A stretch of DNA of 64,000 bases from Rhizobium sullae. GTDB taxonomy: Bacteria > Pseudomonadota > Alphaproteobacteria > Rhizobiales > Rhizobiaceae. Each line of letters opens with the position of its first letter. The stretch's first letter is position 1. Shown piece by piece: positions 1-9,302 of this stretch. The notes beneath the pieces are model-generated. The model was not told where the DNA came from and did not search any database. It worked only from the letters and a program-made list of their open reading frames with translations. A program made the translations under genes and the position numbers. The DNA is taken from positions 260,225 to 324,224 of the forward strand of contig NZ_FWER01000002.1 of NCBI RefSeq assembly GCF_900169785.1, written 5' to 3'.

Positions 1-1197
1 GGCCGTCAGGTTCTCGACGGCACCGCCGGCCTCTGGTGCGTGAATGCCGGCCACTGCCGGCCGAAGATCACCGAGGCGATCCGCGAGCAGGCCGGCGAGC
101 TCGACTACGCCCCGGCCTTCCAGCTCGGCCATCCGAAGGCCTTCGAACTGGCAAACCGCCTCGTCGATATCGCACCGGAAGGGATGGATCACGTCCTCTA
201 CACCAACTCGGGTTCCGAGTCGGTCGAGACCGCGCTCAAGGTGGCGCTGGCCTATCACCGCGTGAAGGGCAACGGCTCCCGCTTCCGCCTGATCGGCCGC
301 GAACGCGGCTACCACGGCGTCAATTTCGGCGGCATCTCGGTCGGCGGCATCGTTTCCAACCGCAAGATGTTCGGCACGCTTCTGACCGGCGTCGACCACA
401 TGCCCCATACGCATCAGCCCGGAAAGAACAACTTCACCCGCGGCGAGCCCGAACATGGCGGCGACATCGCAACCGAGCTGGAGCGCATCGTGACACTGCA
501 TGACGCTTCCACGATCGCCGCCGTGATCATCGAGCCCGTCGCAGGCTCCACCGGCGTTCTCATTCCTCCGAAGGGCTACCTGCAGAAGCTCCGCGAAATC
601 TGCACCAAGCACGGCATCCTGCTGATCTTCGACGAAGTCATCACCGGCTTCGGCCGTCTCGGCGCTCCCTTCGCCGCGCAGTTTTACGACGTGAAGCCCG
701 ACATCATCACCACTGCCAAGGGCCTGACCAACGGCGTCATCCCGATGGGCGCCGTCTTTGTCACCTCCGAGATTCACGACGCATTCATGAATGGACCGGA
801 GCACATGATCGAGTTCTTCCACGGCTACACCTATTCGGGCAATCCGATCGCCGCCGCCGCCGCGCTTGCCACCCTCGACACCTACAAGGAAGAAGGCCTG
901 CTTACCCGCGCCGCCGATCTCTCGGATTACTGGGCCGACGCCCTTCACTCGCTGAGGGACTGCCCGAACGTCATCGATATCCGCAACACCGGCCTGATCG
1001 GCGCCATCGAACTCGACCCGATCGCCGGCGAACCGACGAAGCGCGCGTTTACGGCCTTCCTGAAGGCTTACGAAAACGGCCTGCTGATCCGCACCACAGG
1101 CGACATCATCGCCCTTTCCCCGCCGCTCATCATAGAGAAGAAGCACATCGACGAGCTCTTTGGCAAACTGCGCGAAATTTTGCAGAACAACATCTGA
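1..1197 (+). CDS. Class III omega-aminotransferase (beta-alanine--pyruvate type), 5' end outside the window
   Basis: PLP-dependent class III aminotransferase that probably moves the amino group of beta-alanine or another omega-amino acid to pyruvate in the cytoplasm. The frame is open from base 1, reading GRQVLDGTAGLWCVNAGHC, the usual N-terminal signature of omega-amino acid:pyruvate transaminases, so the start lies upstream; 398 residues are visible against roughly 440 for the family. The cofactor-binding DEVITGFGR motif and the Schiff-base lysine in TTAKGLTNG are present. A GTG at base 40 is internal and is not the start. An intrinsic terminator follows 38 bases after the stop. The fold family is certain; the exact amino donor is inferred. 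Confidence 0.93.
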   Translation, partial: GRQVLDGTAGLWCVNAGHCRPKITEAIREQAGELDYAPAFQLGHPKAFELANRLVDIAPEGMDHVLYTNSGSESVETALKVALAYHRVKGNGSRFRLIGRERGYHGVNFGGISVGGIVSNRKMFGTLLTGVDHMPHTHQPGKNNFTRGEPEHGGDIATELERIVTLHDASTIAAVIIEPVAGSTGVLIPPKGYLQKLREICTKHGILLIFDEVITGFGRLGAPFAAQFYDVKPDIITTAKGLTNGVIPMGAVFVTSEIHDAFMNGPEHMIEFFHGYTYSGNPIAAAAALATLDTYKEEGLLTRAADLSDYWADALHSLRDCPNVIDIRNTGLIGAIELDPIAGEPTKRAFTAFLKAYENGLLIRTTGDIIALSPPLIIEKKHIDELFGKLREILQNNI

Positions 1198-1234
1198 GAC
1201 TGCATTGACGGTTCACGCTGAGATTTGAAGTCCA

Positions 1235-1264
1235 AGGGTCGAGGCTTTTGTCTCGACCCTTTTT
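1235..1264 (+). terminator. Intrinsic terminator after the aminotransferase gene
   Basis: Perfect 9-bp stem (AGGGTCGAG, 1235-1243, with CTCGACCCT, 1252-1260), an 8-base loop and a T-tract to 1264. It ends transcription of the aminotransferase gene and shows that the hydrolase gene downstream must start after it. Confidence 0.88.
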
Positions 1265-1347
1265 GTTGCGACCTCGATCGCGTTGCGGGTCGCAGCCCGC
1301 ACAAATTCCCTGCAGGAAGGACGAGTTCATTTCCAACCGGAGATTCC

Positions 1348-2409
1348 ATGCTCAAGTTCATGCCTTTCATCGCCTTGCTCGTCTCATTCTCGGCCCAGTC
1401 GGCATTCGCTGCGGTTGGGTTCCGCGAGATGACCTTGCCGGACATCGAAAGCGACCGGCCCATGCATGTCAGCATCTGGTATCCTACGGACACCGACCGG
1501 GAACCGGTGCTGCTCGGCGAAACTCCCACCTTCAGCGGCCAGCCTGTCGTTAAGGATTCCGAAGCCAGGACCGGCCCTCACCCGTTGGTGCTCCTTTCGC
1601 ACGGCTATGGCGGTAGTTGGCGCAACCTCGCCTGGCTCGCGAGCGAACTTGTTCGCAAAGGCTATGTCGTCGCAGCACCTGACCACCCCGGCACTACCAC
1701 CTTCGATATGCGCCCACCTGGAGCCGTAATGCTCTGGAAGCGCCCGCGCGATCTCAGCCTCGTTATCGACGCGTTGCTTTCTCGTCGGGAACTGACTGGC
1801 GGCATTGCAATCGACCGCATCGCTGCCATCGGTCATTCGCTCGGCGGATGGACGGTCATTGAACTTGCGGGCGGTCGCTTCGATGCCAACGATATAATGA
1901 AGAATTGCATGGCGCAGTTCGGCTCCCTCTATTGCAAGATATTCAAAGCGTTGGGTGTAGGACGGGATGCAGCCTCCACCGCAGCGATGGGCGCCGATCT
2001 CAGCGACCGGCGGATCCGCGCGGTCGTCATGCTTGACCTCGGCCCAGGACGCGGCCTTACGCCGCAAAGCCTCGCGTCCGTCCGCGTGCCAGCGCTCGTC
2101 TTAGGTGCGGCCGAGGATGTCGACAAGGAGACTGCCTCCAAAGCGGACATCGCCGCCACCAACAAGGACTCTGCCTACTTGGCCCAGTATCTGCCTTCTG
2201 CCACGACCTCCTATGCCCTCGTCCCTGGCTCCCTGCATTTCAGTTTCATGCAGCCTTGCAAACCGGGAGCGGCAGCGCTGATTGAGGAGGAAGTACGGGG
2301 CGAGAGCATCGTCTGCAAGGATGGTCAGGGCGCCGATCGAAGCACCATTCATCGGCAAATTGCAGACATGATCGTCGCGTTCCTGCAAAGAGCCCTTCCA
2401 ACAAGATAG
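1348..2409 (+). CDS. Secreted alpha/beta hydrolase, dienelactone hydrolase/PAF-acetylhydrolase-like
   Basis: Predicted exported serine hydrolase of 353 residues. It begins with a signal peptide (MLKFMPFIALLVSF, cleavage likely after AFA), so it should act in the periplasm or outside the cell. The oxyanion-side motif VLLSHGYGGS and the nucleophile elbow GHSLGG are clear, and a late histidine in PGSLHFS could complete the catalytic triad. The ATG at 1348 is chosen because the longer frame starting at 1225 runs through a terminator and lacks a signal sequence. A run of cysteines (NCMAQFGSLYC, CKP, VCKD) suggests disulfides, in keeping with export. The substrate is unknown. Confidence 0.85.
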   Translation: MLKFMPFIALLVSFSAQSAFAAVGFREMTLPDIESDRPMHVSIWYPTDTDREPVLLGETPTFSGQPVVKDSEARTGPHPLVLLSHGYGGSWRNLAWLASELVRKGYVVAAPDHPGTTTFDMRPPGAVMLWKRPRDLSLVIDALLSRRELTGGIAIDRIAAIGHSLGGWTVIELAGGRFDANDIMKNCMAQFGSLYCKIFKALGVGRDAASTAAMGADLSDRRIRAVVMLDLGPGRGLTPQSLASVRVPALVLGAAEDVDKETASKADIAATNKDSAYLAQYLPSATTSYALVPGSLHFSFMQPCKPGAAALIEEEVRGESIVCKDGQGADRSTIHRQIADMIVAFLQRALPTR

Positions 2410-2679
2410 ATCGCGAAAACCTCCAAGAAAATCGCGATCGACGCCTGTTCCCTACCGGATTTGCCAAGGACGGGCCTCGTTTTGTTATCTCCTTGCGGAA
2501 TCGCGGCAAAATTCATAGAAAATTACTCTGTGCCTTCCGAAGCCAAAAGTGGCCGGAAGGCGCGTTGACCGCACCGTAGCCGCCGTCCTTTGGCGCATCC
2601 CTTTGGGGTGTTGAACGAGCGGGTTTCGCTGTCGCGGCAGTCGTCGCGGGCCGGAAGGCCCCACCCAAGGAGAACGAAA

Positions 2680-3786
2680 ATGAGTCTTAAGACTTTGACT
2701 GGCGCGACCCTTGTCGCATCGCTGGCCTTTGCGCCGTTTGCCTATGCCGACATCACCATCGGCCTCATCGCACCGCTGACCGGCCCGGTTGCCGCCTATG
2801 GCGACCAGGTGAAGAACGGCGCGCAGACCGCTGTCGAGGAGATCAACAAGAAAGGCGGCATCCTCGGCGAGAAGGTTGTCCTGAAGACTGCCGACGACGC
2901 GGGCGAGCCGAAGCAGGGCGTTTCCGCCGCAAACCAGCTCGTCGGCGAAGGCATCCGCTTCGTCGTCGGTCCGGTCACGTCCGGCGTCGCCATCCCCGCT
3001 TCCGACGTGCTTGCCGAAAACGGCATTCTGATGGTGACCCCGACAGCGACAGCACCTGATCTCACCAAGCGCGGCCTCACCAATGTACTGCGCACTTGCG
3101 GCCGCGACGACCAGCAGGCCGAAGTCGCCGCCAAATACGTGCTCAAGACCTTCAAGGACAAGCGCGTCGCCATCGTCAACGACAAGGGCGCCTATGGCAA
3201 GGGGCTTGCCGATGCATTCAAGGCGACGCTCAACGCTGGCGGCCTCACCGAGGTCATCAATGATGCAATCACCCCCGGCGATAAGGATTTCAGCGCGCTC
3301 ACAACCCGCCTCAAGGCCGAAAATGTCGACGTGATCTATTTCGGCGGCTACCATCCGGAGGGTGGACTGCTCGCCCGCCAGCTCGCCGACCTTTCCGTCA
3401 AGGCAACGATCATCGGCGGTGACGGCCTGTCGAACAGCGAATTCTGGAACATCGGAACGGAAGCCGCAGCAGGTACGGTCTTCACCAATGCGTCCGATGC
3501 GACCAAGAGCGGCGACTCGAAGGCAGCGTCCGATGCGCTCGCCGCCAAGAACATCCCGGCCGAAGCCTTCACGCTGAATGCCTACGCCGCCGTCGAGGTC
3601 CTGAAGGCAGGCATCGAGAAGGCGGGCAGCGCCGAAGATTCCGAAGCGGTTGCAGCCGCCCTCAAGACCGGCGAACCGATCCCGACCGCGATAGGCAAGC
3701 TCACCTATGGCGAAACCGGCGATCTCACCTCGCAGAGCTTTGCGCTCTACAAGTGGGAAGGCGGCAAGATCGTCGCCGCCGAATAA
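2680..3786 (+). CDS. braC: Branched-chain amino-acid ABC transporter substrate-binding protein (orphan, BraC/LivK family)
   Basis: Periplasmic binding protein of 368 residues for leucine, isoleucine, valine or related amino acids (peripla_BP_6 fold). The ATG at 2680 follows an AAGGAGAA ribosome site and opens a signal peptide ending FAYA|D. The mature protein starts [18 protein letters not shown], the classical Liv/Bra N-terminus, and [13 protein letters not shown] forms part of the ligand site. No permease or ATPase gene is adjacent, and a strong terminator follows at once, so it is transcribed alone. Orphan BraC proteins that feed the main Bra transporter are known in Rhizobium leguminosarum; that this one does the same is inference. 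Confidence 0.9.
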   Translation: MSLKTLTGATLVASLAFAPFAYADITIGLIAPLTGPVAAYGDQVKNGAQTAVEEINKKGGILGEKVVLKTADDAGEPKQGVSAANQLVGEGIRFVVGPVTSGVAIPASDVLAENGILMVTPTATAPDLTKRGLTNVLRTCGRDDQQAEVAAKYVLKTFKDKRVAIVNDKGAYGKGLADAFKATLNAGGLTEVINDAITPGDKDFSALTTRLKAENVDVIYFGGYHPEGGLLARQLADLSVKATIIGGDGLSNSEFWNIGTEAAAGTVFTNASDATKSGDSKAASDALAAKNIPAEAFTLNAYAAVEVLKAGIEKAGSAEDSEAVAAALKTGEPIPTAIGKLTYGETGDLTSQSFALYKWEGGKIVAAE

Positions 3787-3810
3787 GGCCTGATAACCGG
3801 CACTCCATTG

Positions 3811-3838
3811 ACCGGGCGTGTTATCGGCGCCCGGTTTT
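3811..3838 (+). terminator. Intrinsic terminator of the braC-like gene
   Basis: Perfect 8-bp stem ACCGGGCG (3811-3818) with CGCCCGGT (3828-3835), a 9-base loop and a T-run at 3835-3838, 24 bases after the stop codon. Confidence 0.85.
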
Positions 3839-3918
3839 CATTTGCGGAGCAGTCTCGCTTGTAGCGCTTTGTCCGGCACTTCAGTTATAACGGACGGATA
3901 GCCAGAACGAGGATGCCC

Positions 3919-5616
3919 ATGACCACCAAGCTTGAACGCCTCATCGACCAGGGCATAGGCCGCCTGCCGGCCGATATCGTCTTGAAAGGCGGACGTTTCT
4001 TCGATCTCGTGACCGGCGAACTCGTCGAATCCGACATCGCCATCGGCAGCGACCGCATCGTCGGCACCTGCGGCACCTATGAGGGCGAAACCGAGATCGA
4101 CATCTCCGGCAGGATCGTCGTTCCGGGCTTCATCGACACCCATCTCCACATCGAATCCTCGCTTGTTACGCCGCATGAATTCGACCGCTGCGTCCTGCCC
4201 TACGGCGTCACCACCGCCATCTGCGATCCGCACGAGATCGCCAACGTGCTCGGCACCGAAGGCATCCAGTTCTTTCTCGATTCGGCCCTCGAAACGATCA
4301 TGGACATCCGCGTCCAGCTCTCCTCCTGCGTGCCCGCCACGCATCTTGAGACATCGGGCGCGGATCTGCCCGTCGAAAGGCTCCTTCCCTTCCGCGATCA
4401 CCCGAAGGTCATCGGCCTTGCGGAGTTCATGAATTTCCCCGGCGTGATCTACAAGGATCCGGTCTGCATGGAAAAGCTCGCAGCTTTCCAGGGCGGTCAT
4501 ATCGATGGCCACGCACCGTTGCTGCGCGGCATGAACCTCAACGGCTACCTCGCCACCGGAATCCGCACCGAGCATGAATGCACGACCGCAGCAGAGGCCC
4601 TCGAAAAGATCAGCAAGGGCATGCACATCCTTGTGCGCGAAGGCTCGGTCTCGAAGGATCTGAAGGCCTTGATGCCGATCATCACCGAACGTCTGTCGCC
4701 CTATCTCGCGCTTTGCACCGACGACCGCAATCCGCTCGATATCGCCGAACAGGGTCACCTCGACTACATGATCCGTACCGCAATCGCGAGCGGGGTCGAG
4801 CCGCTCGCGATCTACCGCGCCGCCTCGATCTCCGCCGCCCGCGCCTTCGGGCTGATGGACCGCGGCCTAATCGCGCCCGGCTGGCGCGCCGATCTCGCCG
4901 TCATCGACAGCCTGGAGCGCTGCAAAGCCGAGATCGTCTTTTCCGCCGGCCGCCCCGTCACGGATGCACTCTTCGCCACCCGCAAACTGGTCGCGCCGGT
5001 GGGTCTCGACAGCGTCAAGGCCCGCCCCGTCAGTGCCGCCCATTTCAGCGTGCCGGCCAACGAGGACGAAACGGCGGTCATCGGCGTCACCCCCGGCAAG
5101 ATCATCACCGAATTTCGCCGGCAGCGCCTGCCAACAAAGGGCAACGAGATCGGCATCGACCTCGAAAACGACATCATCAAGGTCGCCGTCATCGAGCGCC
5201 ACGGCAAGAACGGCAACCACGCCAACGGCTTCGTCCAGGGCTTCGGCCTGAAGAAAGGAGCGATCGCCTCCACCGTCGGCCATGACAGCCACAATATCTG
5301 TGTCGTCGGCGTCAACGAGGACGATATGGCACGTGCCGCCAACCGTCTCGGAGACATCAAAGGCGGGTTCGTGGTCGTCGAGGACGGCAGGGTCACCGGC
5401 GAAATCGCCCTCCCCGTCGCCGGGCTGATGAGCCTCGAACCTTACGAAAAGGTCCGCGACACCCTCCATCATCTCCGAAAGGCAGCCTACGCGCTCGGCG
5501 CCACGCTAGAAGAGCCTTTCCTCCAGCTCGCCTTCCTGCCGCTGCCCGTGATCCCGCATCTAAAGATTTCGGACCGGGGAATGGTCGATGTGGACCGTTT
5601 CGTGCTGATCGGGTGA
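3919..5616 (+). CDS. adeC: Adenine deaminase
   Basis: Metal-dependent amidohydrolase of 565 residues that converts adenine to hypoxanthine and ammonia in the cytoplasm, feeding purine salvage or the xanthine dehydrogenase route encoded further along. The metal-binding DTHLHIESS motif, [16 protein letters not shown] and LCTDDRNP are in the order and spacing of bacterial AdeC, and the C-terminal [15 protein letters not shown] and GHDSHNI blocks are typical of the family. Two ATGs lie six bases apart (3913 and 3919); GAGG at 3909-3912 is correctly spaced only for the second. The gene stands alone between the braC terminator and a convergent alpha-glucosidase gene, about 31 kb from the other purine genes. 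Confidence 0.95.
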   Translation: MTTKLERLIDQGIGRLPADIVLKGGRFFDLVTGELVESDIAIGSDRIVGTCGTYEGETEIDISGRIVVPGFIDTHLHIESSLVTPHEFDRCVLPYGVTTAICDPHEIANVLGTEGIQFFLDSALETIMDIRVQLSSCVPATHLETSGADLPVERLLPFRDHPKVIGLAEFMNFPGVIYKDPVCMEKLAAFQGGHIDGHAPLLRGMNLNGYLATGIRTEHECTTAAEALEKISKGMHILVREGSVSKDLKALMPIITERLSPYLALCTDDRNPLDIAEQGHLDYMIRTAIASGVEPLAIYRAASISAARAFGLMDRGLIAPGWRADLAVIDSLERCKAEIVFSAGRPVTDALFATRKLVAPVGLDSVKARPVSAAHFSVPANEDETAVIGVTPGKIITEFRRQRLPTKGNEIGIDLENDIIKVAVIERHGKNGNHANGFVQGFGLKKGAIASTVGHDSHNICVVGVNEDDMARAANRLGDIKGGFVVVEDGRVTGEIALPVAGLMSLEPYEKVRDTLHHLRKAAYALGATLEEPFLQLAFLPLPVIPHLKISDRGMVDVDRFVLIG

Positions 5617-5622
5617 GATTCG

Positions 5623-5757
5623 TTATCCGGCATTCGGCTTGGCGGTAAGCTCAAGACCGATGGCTTTTAGAACCGCCAATGTGGTCTCCAATGTCGGGTT
5701 CCCGTTCTCGCTCAGCGCCTTATATGGATGTGCGCGCGCAAGGCCGGTATTTGTAAT
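5623..5757 (-). pseudogene. C-terminal remnant of a HigA-family addiction-module antidote
   Basis: Between the convergent adeC and aglA genes the minus strand encodes about 45 residues containing YKALSENGNPTLETT, then LAVLKAIGLEL and a stop. This is the C-terminal half of the helix-turn-helix antidotes of the RelE/HigB-like addiction modules. A TAA at 5758-5760 interrupts the frame directly upstream, and the N-terminal half and partner toxin are missing. The aglA stop codon lies only nine bases beyond, so the lost part was deleted when that gene end was placed here. It is recognisable but not functional. Confidence 0.75.
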
Positions 5758-5766
5758 TTACAATTG

Positions 5767-7404
5767 TCAAATCCGGCCACAAAACGCACTTAGCGCTTCA
5801 AGTTGGATCGACTCTCTGCCGATCGAACCGCCAGTTCCCGGCATATCGACTGGCTTGCCAAGTATCATTCCCGCGGGCAATCTGAACTCCGCCGCCTCTC
5901 GCGTCAGGTTGAACACGAAAAGCAGCTTCTCTTCGTCCTTCCCGCGCGTGAACGCCAGAAGGTCCTGATTTGTGTCTATGAATTCCATGTCGCCGTCGAC
6001 GAGCGCCAGATACCGCTTCCGGAGGTCCAGCGTTCGCCGGTAGTGGGTGAGTACGGAATTGGTGTCCGCTATCTGCGTGTCGGCGGATAGGGCGGCCTGC
6101 TCATAGGGTACCGGCAGCCAGCTTTTCTCCGCCGAGGTGAAGCCCGCATGCGCTTTGCCGGCCTCCCAGGGCATCGGCGTGCGGCATCCGTCGCGGCCCT
6201 TGAACGCTGGCCAGAAGCGAATGCCATAGGGATCGCGCAGGTCCTCGAAAGCCAGTTCCGCTTCGGCAAGCCCCAGCTCCTCACCCTGATAAAGGCAGAT
6301 CGAACCGCGCAGCGCCGCGAGCACGGAAATCGCGAGCTTGGCAATCACCGGACACTCCTCCTCGGTCCTTGCGAACCGGCTCACATGGCGCTTGACGTCA
6401 TGGTTGGAGAAGGCCCAGCACACCCAGCCGTCGACAACCGTTTTCTGAAAGCTCTCGACGCAGTTGCGAATATGCGCGGCGGTGAAATCCGGTCCGAGCA
6501 GATCGAAGGTGTAGCACATGTGCAGCTTGTCGCCCCCGGTCGTATAGGCCGCAACAGTCTTCAGCGACCGCGCCCCGTCTCCGACCTCGCCAACCGTCGC
6601 CCGCCCTTCATATCGATCGAGAAGCGCCCGCAAACGTCTCAGGAAATCGAGATTTTCCGGACGCGTCTTGTCGTAGAGATGGTTCTGCATCCCGTAGGGA
6701 TTGGTATCGGGCGCATCCAGGCCGCCGTCGCTCACGCCGGGCTCATGAGGTGGATTGTCGCGAAGCTGCTTGTCGCAGAAGTAATAGTTGACCGTATCGA
6801 GGCGGAAGCCGTCGACGCCACGGTCGAGCCAGAACTTTACCGTCTTCAATACGGCATCCTGGACATCCTCGTTGTGAAAGTTGAGATCCGGTTGCGAGGT
6901 CAGGAAATTGTGCTGGTAGTATTGGCGCCGCACGCCATCCCATTCCCAGCCCGGGCCGCCGAAAATCGAAAGCCAGTTGTTGGGTGCCGTGCCGTCGGGT
7001 TTCGGGTCGGCCCAGACATACCAGTCCGCCTTGGGATCCGTGCGGCTCAAGCGGCTCTCGATAAACCACGGGTGCTGGTCGGACGTATGCGAAATCACCT
7101 GGTCGATGATGACCTTTATCCCCAGCGAATGGGCGGTAGCCATCATCTCGTCGAAATCGTCAAGCGTGCCGAAAATCGGATCGACGTCGCAATAATCCGA
7201 GACATCGTAACCCATGTCCGCCATCGGCGATTTGAAGAACGGCGAGAGCCAGATCGCGTCGACGCCGAGGTCGGCGATATGCGAAAGGCGGCGGGTGATG
7301 CCCTTGAGGTCCCCAAGACCGTCGCTGTTCGTATCCTGAAATGACCGTGGATAAACCTGATAGATGACCGCACCCCGCCACCAGTCCGCTGCCTTTGTCG
7401 CCAT
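5767..7404 (-). CDS. aglA: Alpha-glucosidase, glycoside hydrolase family 13
   Basis: Cytoplasmic GH13 enzyme of 545 residues that probably hydrolyses alpha-glucosides such as sucrose, maltose or trehalose. It has WWRGAVIYQVYPRSFQD at the N-terminus, the catalytic nucleophile in DGFRLDTVNYY, the general acid in TVGEVGDG and the third acid in SNHDVKRH. The ATG at 7404 is chosen over an upstream GTG because a GGAGA ribosome site sits about ten bases before it. In Sinorhizobium aglA belongs to the aglEFGAK transport operon; here no sugar transporter is adjacent. It is divergent from oppA with a 269-bp intergenic region, so common regulation is possible but unproven. Confidence 0.92.
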   Translation of the reverse strand: MATKAADWWRGAVIYQVYPRSFQDTNSDGLGDLKGITRRLSHIADLGVDAIWLSPFFKSPMADMGYDVSDYCDVDPIFGTLDDFDEMMATAHSLGIKVIIDQVISHTSDQHPWFIESRLSRTDPKADWYVWADPKPDGTAPNNWLSIFGGPGWEWDGVRRQYYQHNFLTSQPDLNFHNEDVQDAVLKTVKFWLDRGVDGFRLDTVNYYFCDKQLRDNPPHEPGVSDGGLDAPDTNPYGMQNHLYDKTRPENLDFLRRLRALLDRYEGRATVGEVGDGARSLKTVAAYTTGGDKLHMCYTFDLLGPDFTAAHIRNCVESFQKTVVDGWVCWAFSNHDVKRHVSRFARTEEECPVIAKLAISVLAALRGSICLYQGEELGLAEAELAFEDLRDPYGIRFWPAFKGRDGCRTPMPWEAGKAHAGFTSAEKSWLPVPYEQAALSADTQIADTNSVLTHYRRTLDLRKRYLALVDGDMEFIDTNQDLLAFTRGKDEEKLLFVFNLTREAAEFRLPAGMILGKPVDMPGTGGSIGRESIQLEALSAFCGRI

Positions 7405-7595
7405 TTGCCGGATTCTCCGCGCCACTCGAAATGCGCACAGACTAAAGCCCGGAAAACAAAAAACAACTGCGCCGATAACCTCTTTTGGGCGGGACGCTCA
7501 TGGCAAAGAAAACGCCGCTTACGGGCTTGTCCACACCTTGAGCAACCCTCCTTCATTGGGGGTTGCAACGCCAAACCTTTGCGATAAGGTGCGCG

Positions 7596-7618
7596 TTGAC
7601 TTGCACGTAACAGGTCAA
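7596..7618. promoter_or_regulatory. Inverted repeat in the aglA-oppA divergent intergenic region
   Basis: TTGACTTG and CAGGTCAA form an imperfect inverted repeat (7 of 8 positions) around a seven-base spacer, 56 bases before the oppA start. It has the form of a dimeric repressor site and its left arm could also serve as a -35 element. No regulator gene is next to it. Confidence 0.3.
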
Positions 7619-7673
7619 AAACCGGGAACAAACGACTAAGAATAGGCAAAAAAGCCTGGAAAGGTGGCCCAAT

Positions 7674-9254
7674 ATGAACCATACAACGAAAAAATTTCTA
7701 GCCTCAGCAATGCTTGGCACATTACTGGCTTTCTCGGCCCACGCGGCCACCCTCAATATCCATAATGGCGGCGATCCGGCATCGCTCGATCCGCAAAAGC
7801 TCTCCGGCGATTGGGAGAATCGCATTGCCGGCGACATCTTCGAAGGACTCGTGGCTGAAGATGCCAAGCTCAATCCGATTCCGGGCCAGGCCCAAAGCTG
7901 GACCGTTTCGGATGACGGCAAAGTCTACACCTTCAAGCTGCGAGACGGCATCAAGTGGTCCGACGGCCAGCCGGTAACGGCCGGAGACTTCGTCTTCGCC
8001 TTACAGCGCCTCATGGACCCGAAGAATGCCGCCGACTACGCCTATCTGCAGTTCACCATCAAGAATGCCGAAAAGATCAACAAGGGCGAGATCACCGATT
8101 TCAACCAGCTCGGCGTCAAGGCAATCGACGATAAAACGCTCGAGATCACGCTCGAGGCCCCGACGCCGTATTTCATCGGCGCGTTGACCCACTACACCGC
8201 ATATCCGCTGCCGAAGCATGTCGTCGAAGCCAAGGGCGCGGACTGGGTCAAGATCGGCACCATCGTCACCAACGGCCCCTACAAGCCGACGGAATGGGTG
8301 CCCGGCTCGCACGTTACGACCGTCAAGAATGACCAGTACTATGGTGTCAAAGATCTGAAGATCGACGGCGCGAAGTTCTTCGTGCTTGAAGACCAGGAAG
8401 CCGCGCTGAAACGTTACCGCGCCGGTGAGTTCGACATCCTCACGGACTTCCCGACCGATCAGTACGAATGGATGAAGAAGAACCTGCCCGGCCAGGCGCA
8501 CGTGGCTCCGTTCTCCGGCCTCTATTACTACGTGATCAACTCGAGCAAGCCGCCGTTTAGCGACAAGCGCGTCCGCCAGGCTCTTTCCATGGCGATCAAT
8601 CGCGAGGTTATCGGCCCGCAGATCCTCGGAACGGGTGAACTGCCCGCTTATTCGTGGGTACCACCGGGTACGGCCAACTACGGCGAGCCGGCCTATGTCT
8701 CCTGGAAGGATTTACCCTACAACGAGAAGGTCGTCGAAGCGAAAAAACTGCTCACGGAAGCAGGTTTCGGCCCGGATCATCCGCTGACGGCACAGCTCAA
8801 GTACAACACCAATGACAACCACAAGCGCATCGCCGTGGCGATTGCCGCCATGTGGAAGCCGCTCGGCGTGAATATCGAACTCGTCAATGCCGAGACCAAG
8901 GTGCACTACGATCAGCTGAAAAGTGGCGAAGTGGAAATCGGCCGCGCCGGCTGGCTTGCGGATTACAACGATCCGGACAACTTCCTGAACCTGCTCGTCA
9001 CCGGCGTTCAGATGAACTATGGCCGCTGGTCCAGCCCCGAATACGACAAGCTGATCAAGGAAGGCAACGCGCAGACGGATCTGACCAAGCGCGCCGAGAT
9101 CTTCAAGAAGGCCGAGCAACTGGCGCTGGATGAGTCCGCCGCCTTGCCGATCTACTACTACGTCTCGAAGAACGTCGTCTCGCCGAAGATCGAGGGCTTC
9201 GTCGACAACGTGCAGGACATCCACCGCACGCGCTGGCTGTCGATGAAAGAGTAA
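7674..9254 (+). CDS. oppA: Oligopeptide ABC transporter, periplasmic binding protein
   Basis: Extracytoplasmic solute-binding protein family 5, 526 residues, which captures peptides in the periplasm for import. A signal peptide (KKFLASAMLGTLLAFSAHA) precedes the typical start TLNIHNGGDPASLDP. The family signature around SDDGKVYTFKLRDGIKWSDG and the later RVRQALSMAINRE block match OppA more closely than DppA. It is first in oppABCDF. A perfect hairpin separates it from oppB, a common arrangement that keeps more binding protein than permease. Peptide specificity cannot be read from sequence. Confidence 0.95.
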   Translation: MNHTTKKFLASAMLGTLLAFSAHAATLNIHNGGDPASLDPQKLSGDWENRIAGDIFEGLVAEDAKLNPIPGQAQSWTVSDDGKVYTFKLRDGIKWSDGQPVTAGDFVFALQRLMDPKNAADYAYLQFTIKNAEKINKGEITDFNQLGVKAIDDKTLEITLEAPTPYFIGALTHYTAYPLPKHVVEAKGADWVKIGTIVTNGPYKPTEWVPGSHVTTVKNDQYYGVKDLKIDGAKFFVLEDQEAALKRYRAGEFDILTDFPTDQYEWMKKNLPGQAHVAPFSGLYYYVINSSKPPFSDKRVRQALSMAINREVIGPQILGTGELPAYSWVPPGTANYGEPAYVSWKDLPYNEKVVEAKKLLTEAGFGPDHPLTAQLKYNTNDNHKRIAVAIAAMWKPLGVNIELVNAETKVHYDQLKSGEVEIGRAGWLADYNDPDNFLNLLVTGVQMNYGRWSSPEYDKLIKEGNAQTDLTKRAEIFKKAEQLALDESAALPIYYYVSKNVVSPKIEGFVDNVQDIHRTRWLSMKE

Positions 9255-9261
9255 GGGAAAA

Positions 9262-9292
9262 CGGCCCTTCCCGCGGCTCGCGGGAAGGGCCG
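9262..9292 (+). promoter_or_regulatory. Intercistronic hairpin between oppA and oppB
   Basis: Perfect 14-bp stem CGGCCCTTCCCGCG with its complement around a three-base loop, with no T-tract. It lies between the oppA stop and the oppB start. It probably blocks 3'-exonuclease digestion of oppA mRNA or causes partial termination, which would give more binding protein than permease. Confidence 0.7.
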
Positions 9293-9302
9293 GTCCACGA
9301 TC

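Noticed and set aside
1225..1347. Upstream extension of the secreted hydrolase
   Set aside because: It would start before the intrinsic terminator at 1235-1264 and would bury the signal peptide.
3838..4758. 306-codon minus-strand frame opposite adeC
   Set aside because: Shadow of the adenine deaminase codon pattern; composition rich in Asp, Gly and Ala without motifs.
6148..7344. 398-codon plus-strand frame opposite aglA
   Set aside because: Lies wholly within the GH13 gene, has no ribosome site and no family features.
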